Origin: Variovorax paradoxus NBRC 15149
Lineage (GTDB): Bacteria; Pseudomonadota; Gammaproteobacteria; Burkholderiales; Burkholderiaceae_C
Direction of reading: 5' to 3'
Assembly: GCF_001591365.1 (NCBI RefSeq)
Contig: NZ_BCUT01000001.1
Location: 806,001 to 870,000, forward strand
DNA length: 64,000 nt
The notes beneath the pieces were generated by a model, which worked only from the letters and a program-made list of their open reading frames with translations, did no database searches and was not told the DNA's origin. Each line of letters starts with the position of its first letter. Within the stretch, counting starts at the first letter, position 1. Positions 33,713-46,161 of the stretch are shown piece after piece. The position numbers and the translations under genes were made by a program.

Positions 33713-34156
33713 TCAGGCCTTCAGCGAATCGACTACGCGCTGCAGCGCCTCGGGAAGCGGCACCGGCCGCTGCGTGGCCCGGTCCACATACACGTGCACG
33801 AAGTGGCCCTGCGCGGCTGCGCTGTCCGAGCCTTGCGCAAAGAGCGCGATCTCGTAGCGCACGCTCGACCGTCCGGCCTGGGCCACGCGGATGCCGGCCT
33901 CCACGGTCTGGGGAAAGGCGATCGGGGCGAAATAGTTGCATTGCGTCTCGACCACGAAGCCGATGGTCTGCCCCTGGTGGATGTCGAGCGCGCCGCGTTC
34001 GATCAGCAGCGCATTCACCGCCGTGTCGAACCAGCTGTAGTAGACGACGTTGTTGACATGGCCGTACATGTCGTTGTCAGCCCAGCGCGTGGGAATGCTG
34101 CGGAACGCGCGGTAGCTGCTTCGGGAATGCGGCGTGGGTTTGGCGGCGGAGCTCAT
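33713..34156 (-). CDS. Acyl-CoA thioesterase, 4HBT hot-dog fold
   Basis: A 147-residue hot-dog thioesterase. The catalytic segment [17 protein letters not shown] contains the active-site Asp of the 4-hydroxybenzoyl-CoA thioesterase family, followed by the helix S-W-F-D-T-A-V-N. It would hydrolyse acyl- or aryl-CoA thioesters. The ATG overlaps the stop of the HDAC-like gene (ATGA), so the two are co-translated; the operon lies opposite a phasin gene. Confidence 0.9.
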   Translation of the reverse strand: MSSAAKPTPHSRSSYRAFRSIPTRWADNDMYGHVNNVVYYSWFDTAVNALLIERGALDIHQGQTIGFVVETQCNYFAPIAFPQTVEAGIRVAQAGRSSVRYEIALFAQGSDSAAAQGHFVHVYVDRATQRPVPLPEALQRVVDSLKA

Positions 34157-35088
34157 CGCGCGGCATTTTGCCAGCGGCGCCAGTAGTCGAAGGCGACCCT
34201 GAAGGTGCCCAGCTGCACCTGCACCGTCTCGGCGATGTCGCTGGCGTAGCCTCCGGCCATCGCGAAGGCCAGCGGAATGCGGCGCTGCCAGGCCCAGTCG
34301 AACACCCGGCGGTCGCGCGCCTCCAGGCCGTCGAATGTCAGCTTGAGCCGGCCGAGCCGGTCGCGCTCGAAGGGGTCGGCGCCCGCCAGGTAGATCACCA
34401 GGCCCGGCGAGAAGCGCCGCTCCAGCTCGTCGAGCGCGTGCTCGAGCGCGGTGAGGTAGTCGGCATCGCCGCAGCCGTCGGGCAGCTCGACGTCCAGGTC
34501 GCTCGCCTCCTTGCGGAACGGAAAGTTCTTCTGGCCGTGCAGCGACAGCGTGAAGACGCTCGGGTCGCTGCGGAAGATGCTGGCCGTGCCGTTGCCCTGG
34601 TGCACGTCCAGGTCGATCACCGCGACCTTGAGCTGCCGGCCAGCGCGGCCGTGCTCCGCCTGCATCAGCCGCGCAGCCACCGCGGCGTCGTTGAAGACGC
34701 AGAATCCGCCGCCCTTGTCGGCATAGGCATGGTGCGTGCCGCCCGCCATGTTGGCCGCCACGCCGCCGGCGAACGCCGCGCGGCAGGCCGCGATGGTCGC
34801 CCCGGTGGACCGGCGCGAGCGCTCGACCATCGCCTCGCTCCAGGGAAAGCCGATCTCGCGCATGGCCTGCGGGCTCACGCTGCCGTCGCTGATGGCGGCG
34901 ATCCACTGCGGGGTGTGGGCCAGCGCCAGCTCGCCGTCGGTGGCACGCGGGGCCTGGTCCATGTCCACCGCCGGCAGGTGCTCCAGCAGGCGGTCGCGCA
35001 GCAGGGCATAGCGGGACATCGGGAAGCGGTGGCCCGGAGGCAGAGGCAGGACGAACTGGCCGGAATAGAACGCGCGCATGGCCCGCAT
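34153..35088 (-). CDS. Histone deacetylase-like amidohydrolase
   Basis: A 311-residue zinc amidohydrolase of the arginase/HDAC superfamily. Key segments are [10 protein letters not shown] with the His pair, [25 protein letters not shown] with zinc ligands Asp and His, and an A-G-A-D-P segment with the second Asp. Bacterial members deacetylate polyamines or other small acetylated compounds and some degrade acetoin-type substrates; the substrate here is unknown. A start at the ATG three codons downstream (M-R-A-F-Y) is equally good. Confidence 0.9.
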   Translation of the reverse strand: MRAMRAFYSGQFVLPLPPGHRFPMSRYALLRDRLLEHLPAVDMDQAPRATDGELALAHTPQWIAAISDGSVSPQAMREIGFPWSEAMVERSRRSTGATIAACRAAFAGGVAANMAGGTHHAYADKGGGFCVFNDAAVAARLMQAEHGRAGRQLKVAVIDLDVHQGNGTASIFRSDPSVFTLSLHGQKNFPFRKEASDLDVELPDGCGDADYLTALEHALDELERRFSPGLVIYLAGADPFERDRLGRLKLTFDGLEARDRRVFDWAWQRRIPLAFAMAGGYASDIAETVQVQLGTFRVAFDYWRRWQNAAR

Positions 35089-35104
35089 TCTGGAGGCCGG
35101 AGCG

Positions 35105-35143
35105 AATTTAGAAAGTGTGTTCTAAATTGCTGCAAAGCAGCAA
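35105..35143. promoter_or_regulatory. Double inverted-repeat operator between HDAC-like gene and phasin
   Basis: Two adjoining palindromes lie just upstream of the phasin promoter. The first is AATTTAGAA-AGTGTG-TTCTAAATT (9-bp arms, 35105-35128). The second, TTGCTGC-AAA-GCAGCAA (35127-35143), contains CTGC-N3-GCAG, the kind of site recognised by the PHB-responsive repressor PhaR. The first lies 17 bp from the start of the HDAC-like gene, so both divergent genes could be controlled from here. Confidence 0.65.
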
Positions 35144-35150
35144 AACCCCC

Positions 35151-35178
35151 TTGATCGCAAAGCTGTGCTGCCTATACT
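35151..35178 (+). promoter_or_regulatory. Sigma70 promoter of the phasin gene
   Basis: TTGATC (35151-35156) and TATACT (35173-35178) are spaced by 16 bases. The leader to the phasin ATG would be about 85 bases, with CCGGAG as ribosome-binding site. Confidence 0.65.
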
Positions 35179-35268
35179 TGAGGCCATGCTGCACCGCAAC
35201 ATAGAACATGGACGACGAGGCAGCGCAACGTGAACCGACCACCCTTCATCCTTACCGGAGATTCCCAA

Positions 35269-35820
35269 ATGGCCCTGACCGCTGACCAAATCCTCGCCGC
35301 CCAAAAAGCAAACCTCGAAACCCTGTTCGGCCTGACCACCAAGGCCTTCGAAGGCGTCGAGAAGCTCGTCGAACTGAACGTGACTGCCTCCAAGGCTGCG
35401 CTGAGCGAAGCTCAGAGCACCGCCCAAGCCGCCCTGAACGTCAAGGACGCACAAGAGCTGCTGACGCTGCAAGCCAGCCTGTTCCAGCCCCTGGCCGAAA
35501 AGACCGCTGCCTACAGCCGTCACCTCTATGACATCGCCCAGGGCACCGGCGCCGAGTTCACCAAGGCTTTCGAAGCCAAGGCCGCTGAAGCCCAGCAAAC
35601 CTTTGTCGGCCTGGTCGACAGCGCTTCCAAGAATGCACCCGCCGGCTCGGAAACCGCCGTTGCCGTGCTGAAGAGCGCCGTGGCTGCCGCCAACAACGCT
35701 TTCGAATCGGTCCAGAAGGCCGTCAAGCAAGCGTCGGACGTTGCCGAAGCCAACTTCAACGCCGTGTCGACGCAAGCCGTTGCCGCCGCCAAGACCGCGA
35801 CCACCTCGCGCAAGCGCTAA
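35269..35820 (+). CDS. phaP: Phasin (PHA granule-associated protein)
   Basis: A 183-residue amphipathic helical protein of the phasin family, which coats polyhydroxyalkanoate granules and controls their size. The pattern [12 protein letters not shown] near residues 12-23 and [12 protein letters not shown] are typical of betaproteobacterial phasins. The rest is Ala/Lys-rich helix with a coiled-coil-like repeat. Its own promoter, operator and terminator show a monocistronic, highly expressed gene. The ATG has a good ribosome site. Confidence 0.94.
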   Translation: MALTADQILAAQKANLETLFGLTTKAFEGVEKLVELNVTASKAALSEAQSTAQAALNVKDAQELLTLQASLFQPLAEKTAAYSRHLYDIAQGTGAEFTKAFEAKAAEAQQTFVGLVDSASKNAPAGSETAVAVLKSAVAAANNAFESVQKAVKQASDVAEANFNAVSTQAVAAAKTATTSRKR

Positions 35821-35870
35821 GCTGCCGACCACCACCAGTTGTCTCCTTGGGTCCTCACGGATCCAATTCA

Positions 35871-35899
35871 AGCCTCGTCTTCGGACGGGGCTTTTTTTT
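35871..35899 (+). terminator. Intrinsic terminator of phasin
   Basis: AGCCTCGTC-TTCG-GACGGGGCT forms a 9-bp stem with one T-G pair and a stable TTCG loop, followed by eight T. It ends the phasin transcript 50 bases after the stop. Confidence 0.93.
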
Positions 35900-35948
35900 G
35901 TCCCGCTGCCGTCTTCGATAATGCCGGTCTCATTTCAGGAGACTCTCA

Positions 35949-36707
35949 ATGCAGATCGACGGCAAGGTTTTTATCGTGACCGGTGGCGCCTCGGGCCTCG
36001 GCGAAGGCACGGCGCGCATGCTGGCTGCCAATGGCGGCAAGGTTGTGATCGCCGACATGCAGGCCGACAAGGGTGAAGCCGTCGCCAAGGACATCGGCGG
36101 CGTGTTCGTCAAGTGCGACGTGAGCCAGGAGGCCGACGGCCAGGCGGCGGTGGCCGCGGCGCAGAAGCTCGGCAAGCTGGTGGGCCTGGTCAACTGCGCG
36201 GGCATCGCGCCGGCCGAGAAGACCGTGGGCAAGAACGGCCCGCATGCGCTGGCGGTGTTCAGCAAGACCATCACGGTCAACCTGATCGGCAGCTTCAACA
36301 TGATCCGCCTCGCGGCCGACGCCATGAGCCGGAACGAGCCCGAAGCCACGGGCGAGCGCGGCGTGCTGATTTCCACCGCATCCGTGGCGGCCTACGACGG
36401 CCAGATCGGCCAGGCCGCCTACAGCGCCTCCAAGGGCGGCGTGGTCGGCATGACCCTGCCGATCGCGCGCGACCTGGCACGCAACGGCATCCGCAACATG
36501 ACCATCGCCCCTGGCATCTTCGGCACGCCCATGCTCTTCGGCATGCCGCAGGAGGTGCAGGACGCGCTGGCCGCCAGCGTGCCCTTCCCATCCCGCCTGG
36601 GCACGCCGGAGGACTACGCCAAGCTCGCCAAGCACATCATCGAGAACGACATGCTCAACGGCGAGGTGATTCGTCTCGACGGAGCGATTCGGCTTCCGCC
36701 CCGGTGA
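35949..36707 (+). CDS. SDR-family 3-hydroxyacyl-CoA dehydrogenase type (HSD10-like)
   Basis: A 252-residue short-chain dehydrogenase. The cofactor motif is [10 protein letters not shown] (residues 11-20) with an Asp after the second strand (I-A-D-M-Q), which favours NAD. The catalytic Tyr and Lys lie in Y-S-A-S-K-G-G, with Ser in I-S-T-A-S-V-A. The pattern [10 protein letters not shown] and M-x-x-N-E-P resembles type-2 3-hydroxyacyl-CoA dehydrogenases that act in fatty-acid or isoleucine breakdown. The last 53 bases overlap the 3' end of the convergent yihY-like gene. Confidence 0.9.
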   Translation: MQIDGKVFIVTGGASGLGEGTARMLAANGGKVVIADMQADKGEAVAKDIGGVFVKCDVSQEADGQAAVAAAQKLGKLVGLVNCAGIAPAEKTVGKNGPHALAVFSKTITVNLIGSFNMIRLAADAMSRNEPEATGERGVLISTASVAAYDGQIGQAAYSASKGGVVGMTLPIARDLARNGIRNMTIAPGIFGTPMLFGMPQEVQDALAASVPFPSRLGTPEDYAKLAKHIIENDMLNGEVIRLDGAIRLPPR

Positions 36708-37596
36708 GCGGCGGCACCGCCGTGCTGCCGGTGCGGTCCAGCCGCTCGTACTGGGCGATCACCTGGGCGCCCAGCAGCACGAGCGTGGCGGCGATCTCCA
36801 GGCTCAGCAGCACCACGATGGCCGTGGTGAGCGAGCCGTAGACCACGTTGACCTGCGACAGCGTCGAGAAGTACCAGATCAGCACGCGCCGCGTGGCCTC
36901 CCACAGCAGCGCGGCGGTCACGCCGCCCAGCAGCGCATGGCGCAGCGACATGCGGCCGGCCGGCATCACGAGGTAGAGCGAGGTCAGCATGAAGATCTCG
37001 CCGCCCAGCCCCAAGAGGTAGAGCAGCAGGCCCGAGACGCCCGACAGCGACCAGTTGCGCCCGAACAGGTCGACGCTCTCCTGGCCCACCAGCTGCAGCG
37101 CGCCCGACACCAGCGTGACCAGCAGCAGGCCCACGCACAGGAACAGGATGTAGAGATAGGGCATGACCGCCGACACCAGAAAATGGCGCCGGTGGTCCGC
37201 CTTGCGGTGATGGAAGATCACCGCCATGGCGCTCTCCAGCACGCTGAAGGCCAGCGAGCTGAAGAAGATCATGGTCACGAACAGCACCGGCCCCATCACG
37301 TCGCGGTGCTGGAGGAAGTTCGACAGCTCCGCCACGATCGCCTTCGACTGCCCCGGCAGCAGCCATTCGAGGTACCGGCCGATGGTGCGCAGCAGCTCGG
37401 CCTGCTCGATCAGGTGGGACATCGCGATCACGCTCACGATCAGGAGCGGCACGATGGAAAGCAGCGCGTAGTAGGCCACGGCGCCCGCGAGCAGCAAGCC
37501 CTGGTTGGCGCGGAAAGCCTTGAGCGCATCCCAGACGAAGCGCAGGGGATGGCGCAGCAGCGGCGCGACGTGGTGCAATGGGTGGGGCGTCTTCAT
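36655..37596 (-). CDS. YihY/BrkB-family inner membrane protein
   Basis: A 313-residue membrane protein with about six hydrophobic segments. The family signature [16 protein letters not shown] near residue 40 and the final segment with [12 protein letters not shown] are present. Members were once called ribonuclease BN by mistake; their true role is unknown. The gene is convergent with the SDR gene, sharing 53 bases at the 3' ends, and divergent from dnaG. Confidence 0.9.
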   Translation of the reverse strand: MKTPHPLHHVAPLLRHPLRFVWDALKAFRANQGLLLAGAVAYYALLSIVPLLIVSVIAMSHLIEQAELLRTIGRYLEWLLPGQSKAIVAELSNFLQHRDVMGPVLFVTMIFFSSLAFSVLESAMAVIFHHRKADHRRHFLVSAVMPYLYILFLCVGLLLVTLVSGALQLVGQESVDLFGRNWSLSGVSGLLLYLLGLGGEIFMLTSLYLVMPAGRMSLRHALLGGVTAALLWEATRRVLIWYFSTLSQVNVVYGSLTTAIVVLLSLEIAATLVLLGAQVIAQYERLDRTGSTAVPPLTGAEAESLRRDESPRR

Positions 37597-37678
37597 CCGT
37601 GGGTTCCAGCTGCGGGCAGTATGGCCTTCGCGCGCGGGCGTTCGAAGGCTTGCGTATGATTTGCCGCTCTTCGCCTAC

Positions 37679-39658
37679 ATGACCATCCCCGCTTCATTCA
37701 TCCAGGAACTCATCGCGCGCGCCGACGTGGTGGAAATCGTCGGGCGCTACGTGCAGCTCAAGAAGGCCGGCGCCAACTTCATGGGCCTGTGCCCGTTCCA
37801 CGGCGAGAAGTCGCCCTCCTTCTCGGTCAGCCCCACCAAGCAGTTCTATCACTGCTTCGGCTGCGGGGTCCACGGCAACGCCATCGGCTTTCTCATGGAA
37901 CACGCGGGCATGGGCTTCGTCGAGGCGGTGCACGACCTTGCCGGCCAATACGGCCTGCAGGTGCCCGAGGACGACGCCTCTCCGGCGGAACGCGCCCGCG
38001 CCGCCAGCCAGCGCCAGAAGCAGGCCACGCTGACCGACGTGCTCGAAAAAGCCGGCGAGGCCTACCGCAAGGCCCTGCGGCAGGCACCGGGCGCCATCGA
38101 ATACTTGAAGGGCCGCGGCGTCTCGGGCGAAGTGGCCAGGCAGTTCGGCATCGGCTATGCGCCCGCCGGCTGGCGCACGCTTGCCAGCGTGTTTCCCGAC
38201 TACGATGACCCGCTGCTGGCCGAAAGCGGCCTGGTGATCGTCAACGCCGAAGACGGCGCCGAAGACGCCAAGCGCTACGACCGCTTCCGCGACCGCGTGA
38301 TGTTCCCGATCCGCAACGTGAAGGGCGAATGCATCGGCTTCGGCGGCCGGGTGCTCGGCGACGAAAAGCCCAAGTACCTCAATTCGCCCGAGACGCCCGT
38401 GTTCAGCAAGGGGCGCGAGCTCTACGGACTGTACGAGGCCCGCGCCGCCTTCCGCGAGCGCGGCTTCGCCCTGGTGACCGAGGGCTACATGGACGTGGTC
38501 GCGCTGGCCCAGCTCGGCTTTCCCAATGCCGTGGCCACGCTCGGCACGGCCTGCACCACGGAGCACGTGCAAAAACTCTTCCGGTTCACCGAATCGGTGG
38601 TGTTCAGCTTCGACGGCGACGCCGCCGGCCGCCGCGCCGCGCGCAAGGCGCTCGACGGCGCCCTGCCCTATGCCACCGACGTGCGCAGCATCAAGTTCCT
38701 GTTCCTGCCGGCCGAGCACGACCCCGACAGCTTCATCCGCGAATTCGGCGCCGATGCGTTTGCGCGCTTCATCCAGGAAGCCACGCCGCTGTCGCGCTTC
38801 ATGCTCGAGGCCGCGCGCGAAGGCTGCGACCTGACCACCGCGGAGGGCCGCGCCCACATGACGAGCAATGTGCGCCCGCTCTGGAGCGCCATGCCCGACG
38901 GGGCGCTCAAGCGCCAGCTGCTGAGCGAGATCGCCGCGCTGGTGCAGCTCGACGCGGCGGCGCTCTCCGAGCTCTGGGCCTCCACGCCGGGCCCGCGCAG
39001 GCCGGCTGCGGCGCCAGCCCAGCGCCAGGGCGACGCGGGCCACGAGAGCGACTACCCCGACATGCCCCCGCCGGCCGAATACGAGCCGCCGCGCTATGAA
39101 AGCGATAGCAAGCCGCGCAAATTCACCAAGGGCAAGCGCTGGGGCGGCAAATTCGAGGCGCCGATCGAGCCGCTGCGCGGCCGGGGCAAGCCGCCGAGCC
39201 GGCCGGACGTGGCGGCGCGGCTGCTGCTGTCGAACATGGCGCAGTGGGACGCGCTGTCGCACGAGCTCCACGTGATGCTGTGCGACCTGCCGGGCCCGCA
39301 CGGGGCGCTTTTCACCTGGCTCGACAGCCAGTTGCACGAGCACGGCGTGCAGCCGTGGGCGGCGCTCCGCGAAGGCATGCGCGGGCTCGATTTCGAGGCG
39401 CTGGCCGAACGCCTCATGAGCGTTTCCGAGAGCGCCCCTGTCCCCGAGGGCGAGGAAGAGCAGCACCTGGCCGATGCCGCCAAGGAGCTCGCGAGCGTGC
39501 TCGACTTCATGCTGGACGACCGCCTGAAGGCCCAGCAGAGCGAGGCCATTGCCGCGGTCGGAAAGGACCCGAAGGCGCTCGAACGCTACAAGGCGCTGGA
39601 GGCCAGGCGGCTCGAATTGCGCAACCGATTGAACCCGCGCGGTGCAGAAACTGCTTGA
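37679..39658 (+). CDS. dnaG: DNA primase
   Basis: A 659-residue primase that makes RNA primers at the replication fork. The zinc-binding domain shows C-P-F-H-G-E-K-S-P-S-F and C-F-G-C-G-V-H-G-N; the catalytic TOPRIM domain has V-T-E-G-Y-M-D-V-V and F-S-F-D-G-D-A-A-G; a Pro/Arg-rich linker leads to the C-terminal DnaB-binding helices. The length is a little above the usual 600 residues owing to the linker. It is followed by rpoD, the macromolecular-synthesis order seen in many bacteria, but without rpsU directly upstream here. Confidence 0.97.
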   Translation: MTIPASFIQELIARADVVEIVGRYVQLKKAGANFMGLCPFHGEKSPSFSVSPTKQFYHCFGCGVHGNAIGFLMEHAGMGFVEAVHDLAGQYGLQVPEDDASPAERARAASQRQKQATLTDVLEKAGEAYRKALRQAPGAIEYLKGRGVSGEVARQFGIGYAPAGWRTLASVFPDYDDPLLAESGLVIVNAEDGAEDAKRYDRFRDRVMFPIRNVKGECIGFGGRVLGDEKPKYLNSPETPVFSKGRELYGLYEARAAFRERGFALVTEGYMDVVALAQLGFPNAVATLGTACTTEHVQKLFRFTESVVFSFDGDAAGRRAARKALDGALPYATDVRSIKFLFLPAEHDPDSFIREFGADAFARFIQEATPLSRFMLEAAREGCDLTTAEGRAHMTSNVRPLWSAMPDGALKRQLLSEIAALVQLDAAALSELWASTPGPRRPAAAPAQRQGDAGHESDYPDMPPPAEYEPPRYESDSKPRKFTKGKRWGGKFEAPIEPLRGRGKPPSRPDVAARLLLSNMAQWDALSHELHVMLCDLPGPHGALFTWLDSQLHEHGVQPWAALREGMRGLDFEALAERLMSVSESAPVPEGEEEQHLADAAKELASVLDFMLDDRLKAQQSEAIAAVGKDPKALERYKALEARRLELRNRLNPRGAETA

Positions 39659-39680
39659 AATTTGCGCAATAGGCTATAAT
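39655..39680 (+). promoter_or_regulatory. Candidate promoter of rpoD
   Basis: TTGAAA (39655-39660), which overlaps the dnaG stop, is followed by TATAAT (39675-39680). The spacer is only 14 bases with that -10, but 16 with the overlapping TAATGT. Transcripts would have a leader of about 265 bases before rpoD. The rest of the 296-bp gap holds only a small GAGGAA/TTCCTC hairpin near 39833-39850. Confidence 0.5.
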
Positions 39681-39954
39681 GTAAGGCTTCGCAACTGGCG
39701 AAATTAGGCAAGAGCGACAGCAGCACCTCCGGGCCGACCCCTAGCGCAACGCACTCCCACGGAAAGAATCCGTCGGAAAGGGTCAATAACCGCAAGGACT
39801 GCACACCAAATGTTCGCCCGACATCTTGCCTGACGAGGAATTTCTTCCTCTTTCCCAATTGTTCCGTCCGTGCCTGTGCCCGGACCGTGGTGGCGCTGCC
39901 GTGTGGCGGTGCGCCTGTGATTCCGCTTGGTCCATCTTGCTGTAACGAGGTCGT

Positions 39955-42306
<2,352 letters not shown>

Positions 42307-42327
42307 TCCGGGTTCCCTGAAGCCACA

Positions 42328-42373
42328 AGCGCCCGCAGCGCCCCGTCATACGGGCGGCGGGCGCTCTCTTTTG
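42328..42373 (+). terminator. Intrinsic terminator of rpoD
   Basis: AGCGCCCGC (42328-42336) pairs with GCGGGCGCT (42357-42365); an inner CGCCCCG/CGGGCG pairing lengthens the stem. A CTCTTTT tract follows. It lies 22 bases after the rpoD stop. Confidence 0.85.
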
Positions 42374-42406
42374 TGCAACGCAAACAAGAAGAATGGAGCA
42401 ATTGCC

Positions 42407-43642
42407 ATGAATCCCGATGCAGACAAACTCTGGCAGGCCCCGCGCTGGGCACTGGCCGTGCTGCTCGCGGTGCTGGGCATGCTGGGCCCCTTCTCCATCG
42501 ACACCTACATCCCGGCCTTCTCTGGCATTGCGCGCTCCATCGGCGCCACGCCGGCCGAGATGCAGCAGACGCTTTCGGCCTACCTGTTCGGCTTTGCGTT
42601 CATGAACCTGTTCCATGGCGCGCTGTCGGACAGCTTCGGCCGGCGGCCGGTGGTGCTGTGGGGGCTCGCGGTGTTCACGCTCGCCTCGCTGGGCTGCGCG
42701 CTGTCGCAGAACATCGCGCAGCTGGTGCTGTTCCGCGGGCTGCAGGGCCTGTCGACCGGCGCGGGCATCGTGGTGTCGCGCGCCGTGATCCGCGACATGT
42801 TCCCGCCGGCCGAGGCGCAGCGCGTGATGAGCCAGGTGACGATCTACTTCGGCGTGGCGCCGGCCATTGCGCCGATCATCGGCGGCTTCCTGTTCGTGCA
42901 TGCGGGCTGGCACGCGGTGTTCTGGTTCCTGGTGGCGGTCGGCGTGGTTCTGTTCGCGGCCAACTACAAGCTGCTGCCCGAAACCCTGCACCAGAGCCAG
43001 CGCCAGTCCTTCCATGTGCGGCACCTGCTGCGCGGCTACTGGGACCTGTGTTCCGATCCGCGCTTCCTGCTGCTCGCGCTCGCGAGCGGCGTGCCGTTCA
43101 ACGGCATGTTCCTCTACGTGCTGGCCGCGCCCGCCTTCCTGGGCGACCACCTCTCGCTGCAGCCGCAGCAGTTCTTCTGGTTCTTCCTGCTGACCATCGG
43201 CGGCATCATGCTGGGCGCGCGCGCCAGCGGCCGCATGGCGGGCAAGGTGACGCCCAAGCGGCAGATCCGCGACGGCTTCCTGATCATGCTGGTCACCTCG
43301 GTGGTCAACGTGGCGGCCAACTTTTTCTTCGATGCGCACGTGGCATGGGCGCTGTGGCCGCTGGCGGTGTTCGCCTTCGGCTGGGCGCTGATGGTGCCGG
43401 TGGTCACGCTGCTGGTGCTCGACCTGCACCCCGAGCGCCGCGGCATGGCCTCGTCGCTGCAGGCCGTGATCGGCTCGACCGCCAACGGCCTGGTCGCCGG
43501 TGCGATTGCGCCGCTGGTGATGCATTCCACGCTGGCGCTCGCCGTCACCTCCATGCTGATGCTGGGCATCGGCCTGGTCGCCTGGGTCTGGCTGCACGGC
43601 CGCTGGCCCGAGATCGGACGAAGCCTCGCCAACGAAACCTGA
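42407..43642 (+). CDS. Bcr/CflA-family multidrug MFS transporter
   Basis: A 411-residue inner-membrane efflux protein with twelve hydrophobic segments. G-P-F-S-I-D-T-Y-I-P-A-F near the N-terminus and H-G-A-L-S-D-S-F-G-R-R-P in loop 2-3 are typical of the DHA1 Bcr/CflA group, which exports drugs such as bicyclomycin or sulfonamides. An ATG with an upstream GGAG is used; an earlier in-frame TTG lies in the rpoD terminator and is not credible. Confidence 0.9.
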   Translation: MNPDADKLWQAPRWALAVLLAVLGMLGPFSIDTYIPAFSGIARSIGATPAEMQQTLSAYLFGFAFMNLFHGALSDSFGRRPVVLWGLAVFTLASLGCALSQNIAQLVLFRGLQGLSTGAGIVVSRAVIRDMFPPAEAQRVMSQVTIYFGVAPAIAPIIGGFLFVHAGWHAVFWFLVAVGVVLFAANYKLLPETLHQSQRQSFHVRHLLRGYWDLCSDPRFLLLALASGVPFNGMFLYVLAAPAFLGDHLSLQPQQFFWFFLLTIGGIMLGARASGRMAGKVTPKRQIRDGFLIMLVTSVVNVAANFFFDAHVAWALWPLAVFAFGWALMVPVVTLLVLDLHPERRGMASSLQAVIGSTANGLVAGAIAPLVMHSTLALAVTSMLMLGIGLVAWVWLHGRWPEIGRSLANET

Positions 43643-43657
43643 AAGAGCGATACCCGC

Positions 43658-44788
43658 ATGCGGACCTCCCCGTTCCTGACCTACGCGCGCGCCTGGTTGC
43701 CGGGCCGCACCACCGTCGACATGCGCGAGAGGCTGCGCGCGGTCTGCGGGGCCGCCATCGGCCTGCTCGTCACGGCCGTGCTGTGCCGCTGGCTGGCCGA
43801 GCCGCTGGGCAGCAGCGTCTGGCTGATCGCGCCGCTGGGGGCCAGCGCCGTGCTGGTGTTCGCGGTGCCCGCGAGTCCGCTGGCGCAGCCCTGGTCGGTG
43901 ATCGGCGGCAACACGCTGTCGGCGATGGTCGGCATCGCCAGCGTGAGCTGGATTCCCGACCCGGCGCTGAGCGCCGCGGTGGCGGTGGCTGCCGCGATCG
44001 GCGTGATGTTCTTCGCGCGCTGCCTGCATCCGCCGGGCGGCGCGGCGGCGCTGCTCGCGGTGCTCACGCACACCACGCATTTCTCGTCCGCCCTCTTTCC
44101 GTTCTTCACCAATTCGCTGCTGCTGGTGCTGGCGGGCGTGGCCTACAACTCGCTCACGGGCAGGCGCTACCCGCATGTGCAGGTCGCGCAGCCGCCGCGC
44201 ACCGATGCGCGCTTCAGCCAGGCCGACATCGATGCGGTGCTGGCGCGCTACAACCAGGTGCTGGACATCAGCCGCGACGACCTCGAGTCGCTGATCCAGC
44301 AGACCGAGCTCGAGTCGTACAAGCGGCGGCTCGGCACCCTGCACTGCGGCGACATCATGTCGCGCGACCCGGTGTCGGTGGAGTTCGGCACGCCGCTGCA
44401 GGAAGCCTGGATGCTGATGAACCAGCGCCGCATCAAGGCGCTGCCGGTCACCGACCGCACGCGCCGCGTGGTCGGCATCGTGACGCAGGCCGACTTCTTC
44501 CGCCAACTCGACCTGGAGCACCACGAAGGCATTGCCGGGCGCCTGCGCGACCTGATCCGCGCCACGCGCACCGTGGTGTCGAACAAGCCGGAGGTGGTGG
44601 GCCAGATCATGACGCGCCAGGTGCGCGTGGCCAGCGCCGACCGCCCGGTGGTCGACCTGGTGCCGCTGTTCTCCGAGGGCGGCCACCACCATATCCCCAT
44701 CATCGACCATGAAAAGCGGCTCACCGGCATGATCACGCAGTCGGATTTCGTGCGCGCCCTCTACCGTGCCGTGCGGCCGGAGAACTGA
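43658..44788 (+). CDS. HPP-family membrane protein with C-terminal CBS pair
   Basis: A 376-residue protein with an N-terminal HPP domain of about four membrane segments (residues 25-170) and two C-terminal CBS domains (about 230-370). The HPP signature [10 protein letters not shown] and [11 protein letters not shown] are present. CBS pairs bind adenine nucleotides and would sense energy state; HPP proteins have been linked to nitrite transport in chloroplasts but the bacterial role is not settled. It is 15 bp downstream of the MFS gene and 19 bp upstream of the SMR gene. Confidence 0.92.
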   Translation: MRTSPFLTYARAWLPGRTTVDMRERLRAVCGAAIGLLVTAVLCRWLAEPLGSSVWLIAPLGASAVLVFAVPASPLAQPWSVIGGNTLSAMVGIASVSWIPDPALSAAVAVAAAIGVMFFARCLHPPGGAAALLAVLTHTTHFSSALFPFFTNSLLLVLAGVAYNSLTGRRYPHVQVAQPPRTDARFSQADIDAVLARYNQVLDISRDDLESLIQQTELESYKRRLGTLHCGDIMSRDPVSVEFGTPLQEAWMLMNQRRIKALPVTDRTRRVVGIVTQADFFRQLDLEHHEGIAGRLRDLIRATRTVVSNKPEVVGQIMTRQVRVASADRPVVDLVPLFSEGGHHHIPIIDHEKRLTGMITQSDFVRALYRAVRPEN

Positions 44789-44807
44789 AACTTTTCAAGG
44801 AGCGTGC

Positions 44808-45128
44808 ATGGCGTGGATCGTTTTGCTGGTGGCGGGGCTGCTCGAAATGGGCTGGGCCATCGGGCTCAAGTACACCGAAGGATTCACGAGGTTCTGGCCT
44901 TCCGTCGGCACTGCGATCTCGATGGTGCTCAGCGTGGTGCTGCTGGGCTGGGCGATGCGCTCGCTGCCCGTGGGCACGGCCTACGCGGTGTGGACCGGCA
45001 TCGGCGCCGTGGGCACGGTGATCCTGGGCATCGTGCTGTTCCATGAGCCCGCCAACGCCGCGCGCCTCATCTGCGTGGGCCTGATCGTCGCGGGCATCCT
45101 CGGGCTCAAATTCACGAGCGCTGCCTGA
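44808..45128 (+). CDS. sugE: SMR transporter of the SugE/Gdx type
   Basis: A 106-residue small multidrug-resistance protein with four membrane segments. The first segment holds the essential Glu in [12 protein letters not shown]; the [11 protein letters not shown] segment is family-typical. SugE/Gdx members export guanidinium ions, while EmrE-type members export quaternary ammonium compounds; W-A-x-G-L-K-Y supports Gdx. It shares an operon with the HPP-CBS gene. Confidence 0.9.
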   Translation: MAWIVLLVAGLLEMGWAIGLKYTEGFTRFWPSVGTAISMVLSVVLLGWAMRSLPVGTAYAVWTGIGAVGTVILGIVLFHEPANAARLICVGLIVAGILGLKFTSAA

Positions 45129-45137
45129 ATCGGTGCT

Positions 45138-46124
45138 TCACTCCAGCACCACGTTCGCCTTCTTCACGAGCGCCGCATAGCGCGCCGCCTCGCTGCGGAA
45201 GTAGCTCGCGGCCTGCTCGGGCGAGGTGGGCTTGATGATGTTGCCCTGCTTGTCCATGGCCTCGCGCACCTCGGCGCTCGTGAAGGCCGCGGCCACGGCG
45301 TCGTGCACGCGCTGGACGTCGGCAGGCTGCATCTTCGGCGGGCCGATCACCGCGAACCAGCCTTCCACGACGTAGTTGGGCAGGCCCTGCTCGGCGATGG
45401 TGGGAATGTCCGGCGCGGCCGGCGACCGCGCCGGGCCGCACAGGCCGATGGCGCGCAGCGCGCCGCTCTTGAGGTGCGGCTGCACCGCGGGCAGCGCCAC
45501 CACGCCCATCTCGACCTGGCCCGCGATCATGTCGGTGACCATCGGGCCGGTGCCCTTGTAGGGAATGTGGCGCGCCTTCACGCCGGCCTCTTCCATGAAC
45601 ATCTCGCCGGCCAGGTGGATGATGGTGCCGTTGCCCGACGAGGCGTAGTTGTAGCTCTCGGGCCGGGCGCGCAGCAGCGCCACCAGTTCCTTCACGTTCT
45701 TCGCGGGCAGCTTGGAATTGACCACCAGCACCAGCGGCGTCGCGCCCACCACGCTGATCGGCGTGACGTCGCCGAGCGCGTCGAAGGGCATCTTCTTGTA
45801 CACGGCCGGATTGATGACGTGGTTGTTCGACACCATGCCGAGCGTGAGCCCGTCGGGCGCGGCCTTGACGACGGCCGAGGTGCCGGTGATGCCGCCCGCG
45901 CCGGGCAGGTTCTCGATCACCACCGGCTGGCCGAAGGCCTTGCCGAGTGCAACCGAAGCCGCGCGCGCGATGGCGTCCACGCCCGAGCCGGCGCTGATCG
46001 GCAGGATGAAGCGGACGGGCTTGTCGGAGCCCTGTGCAAGCGCGGGGCATGCCGACAGCGCGGCGGCGCAGGTGCCGAAGCCCAGGACGGCGCGGCGGGT
46101 CATCGGGGGAAGGATCGTGTGCAT
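45138..46124 (-). CDS. Bug/TctC-family periplasmic solute-binding protein
   Basis: A 328-residue extracytoplasmic binding protein of the tripartite tricarboxylate transporter family. A signal with two Arg (T-R-R-A-V-L-G-F-G) ends near A-L-A-Q and hints at Tat export. The mature part shows V-I-E-N-L-P-G-A-G-G, V-S-N-N-H-V-I-N-P, and Y-K-G-T-G-P, typical of the family. Bug proteins bind carboxylates and often have no transporter genes near. It is the last gene of an operon with a CoA transferase and an HMG-CoA-lyase-like gene. Confidence 0.93.
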   Translation of the reverse strand: MHTILPPMTRRAVLGFGTCAAALSACPALAQGSDKPVRFILPISAGSGVDAIARAASVALGKAFGQPVVIENLPGAGGITGTSAVVKAAPDGLTLGMVSNNHVINPAVYKKMPFDALGDVTPISVVGATPLVLVVNSKLPAKNVKELVALLRARPESYNYASSGNGTIIHLAGEMFMEEAGVKARHIPYKGTGPMVTDMIAGQVEMGVVALPAVQPHLKSGALRAIGLCGPARSPAAPDIPTIAEQGLPNYVVEGWFAVIGPPKMQPADVQRVHDAVAAAFTSAEVREAMDKQGNIIKPTSPEQAASYFRSEAARYAALVKKANVVLE

Positions 46125-46161
46125 GGTCTTTGTCTCTCTTTATGTTTTTTGGAAAAGGCGT

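Noticed and set aside
44789..44807. Guanidine riboswitch upstream of the SugE/Gdx gene
   Set aside because: The gap to the HPP-CBS gene is only 19 bases, too short for a riboswitch.
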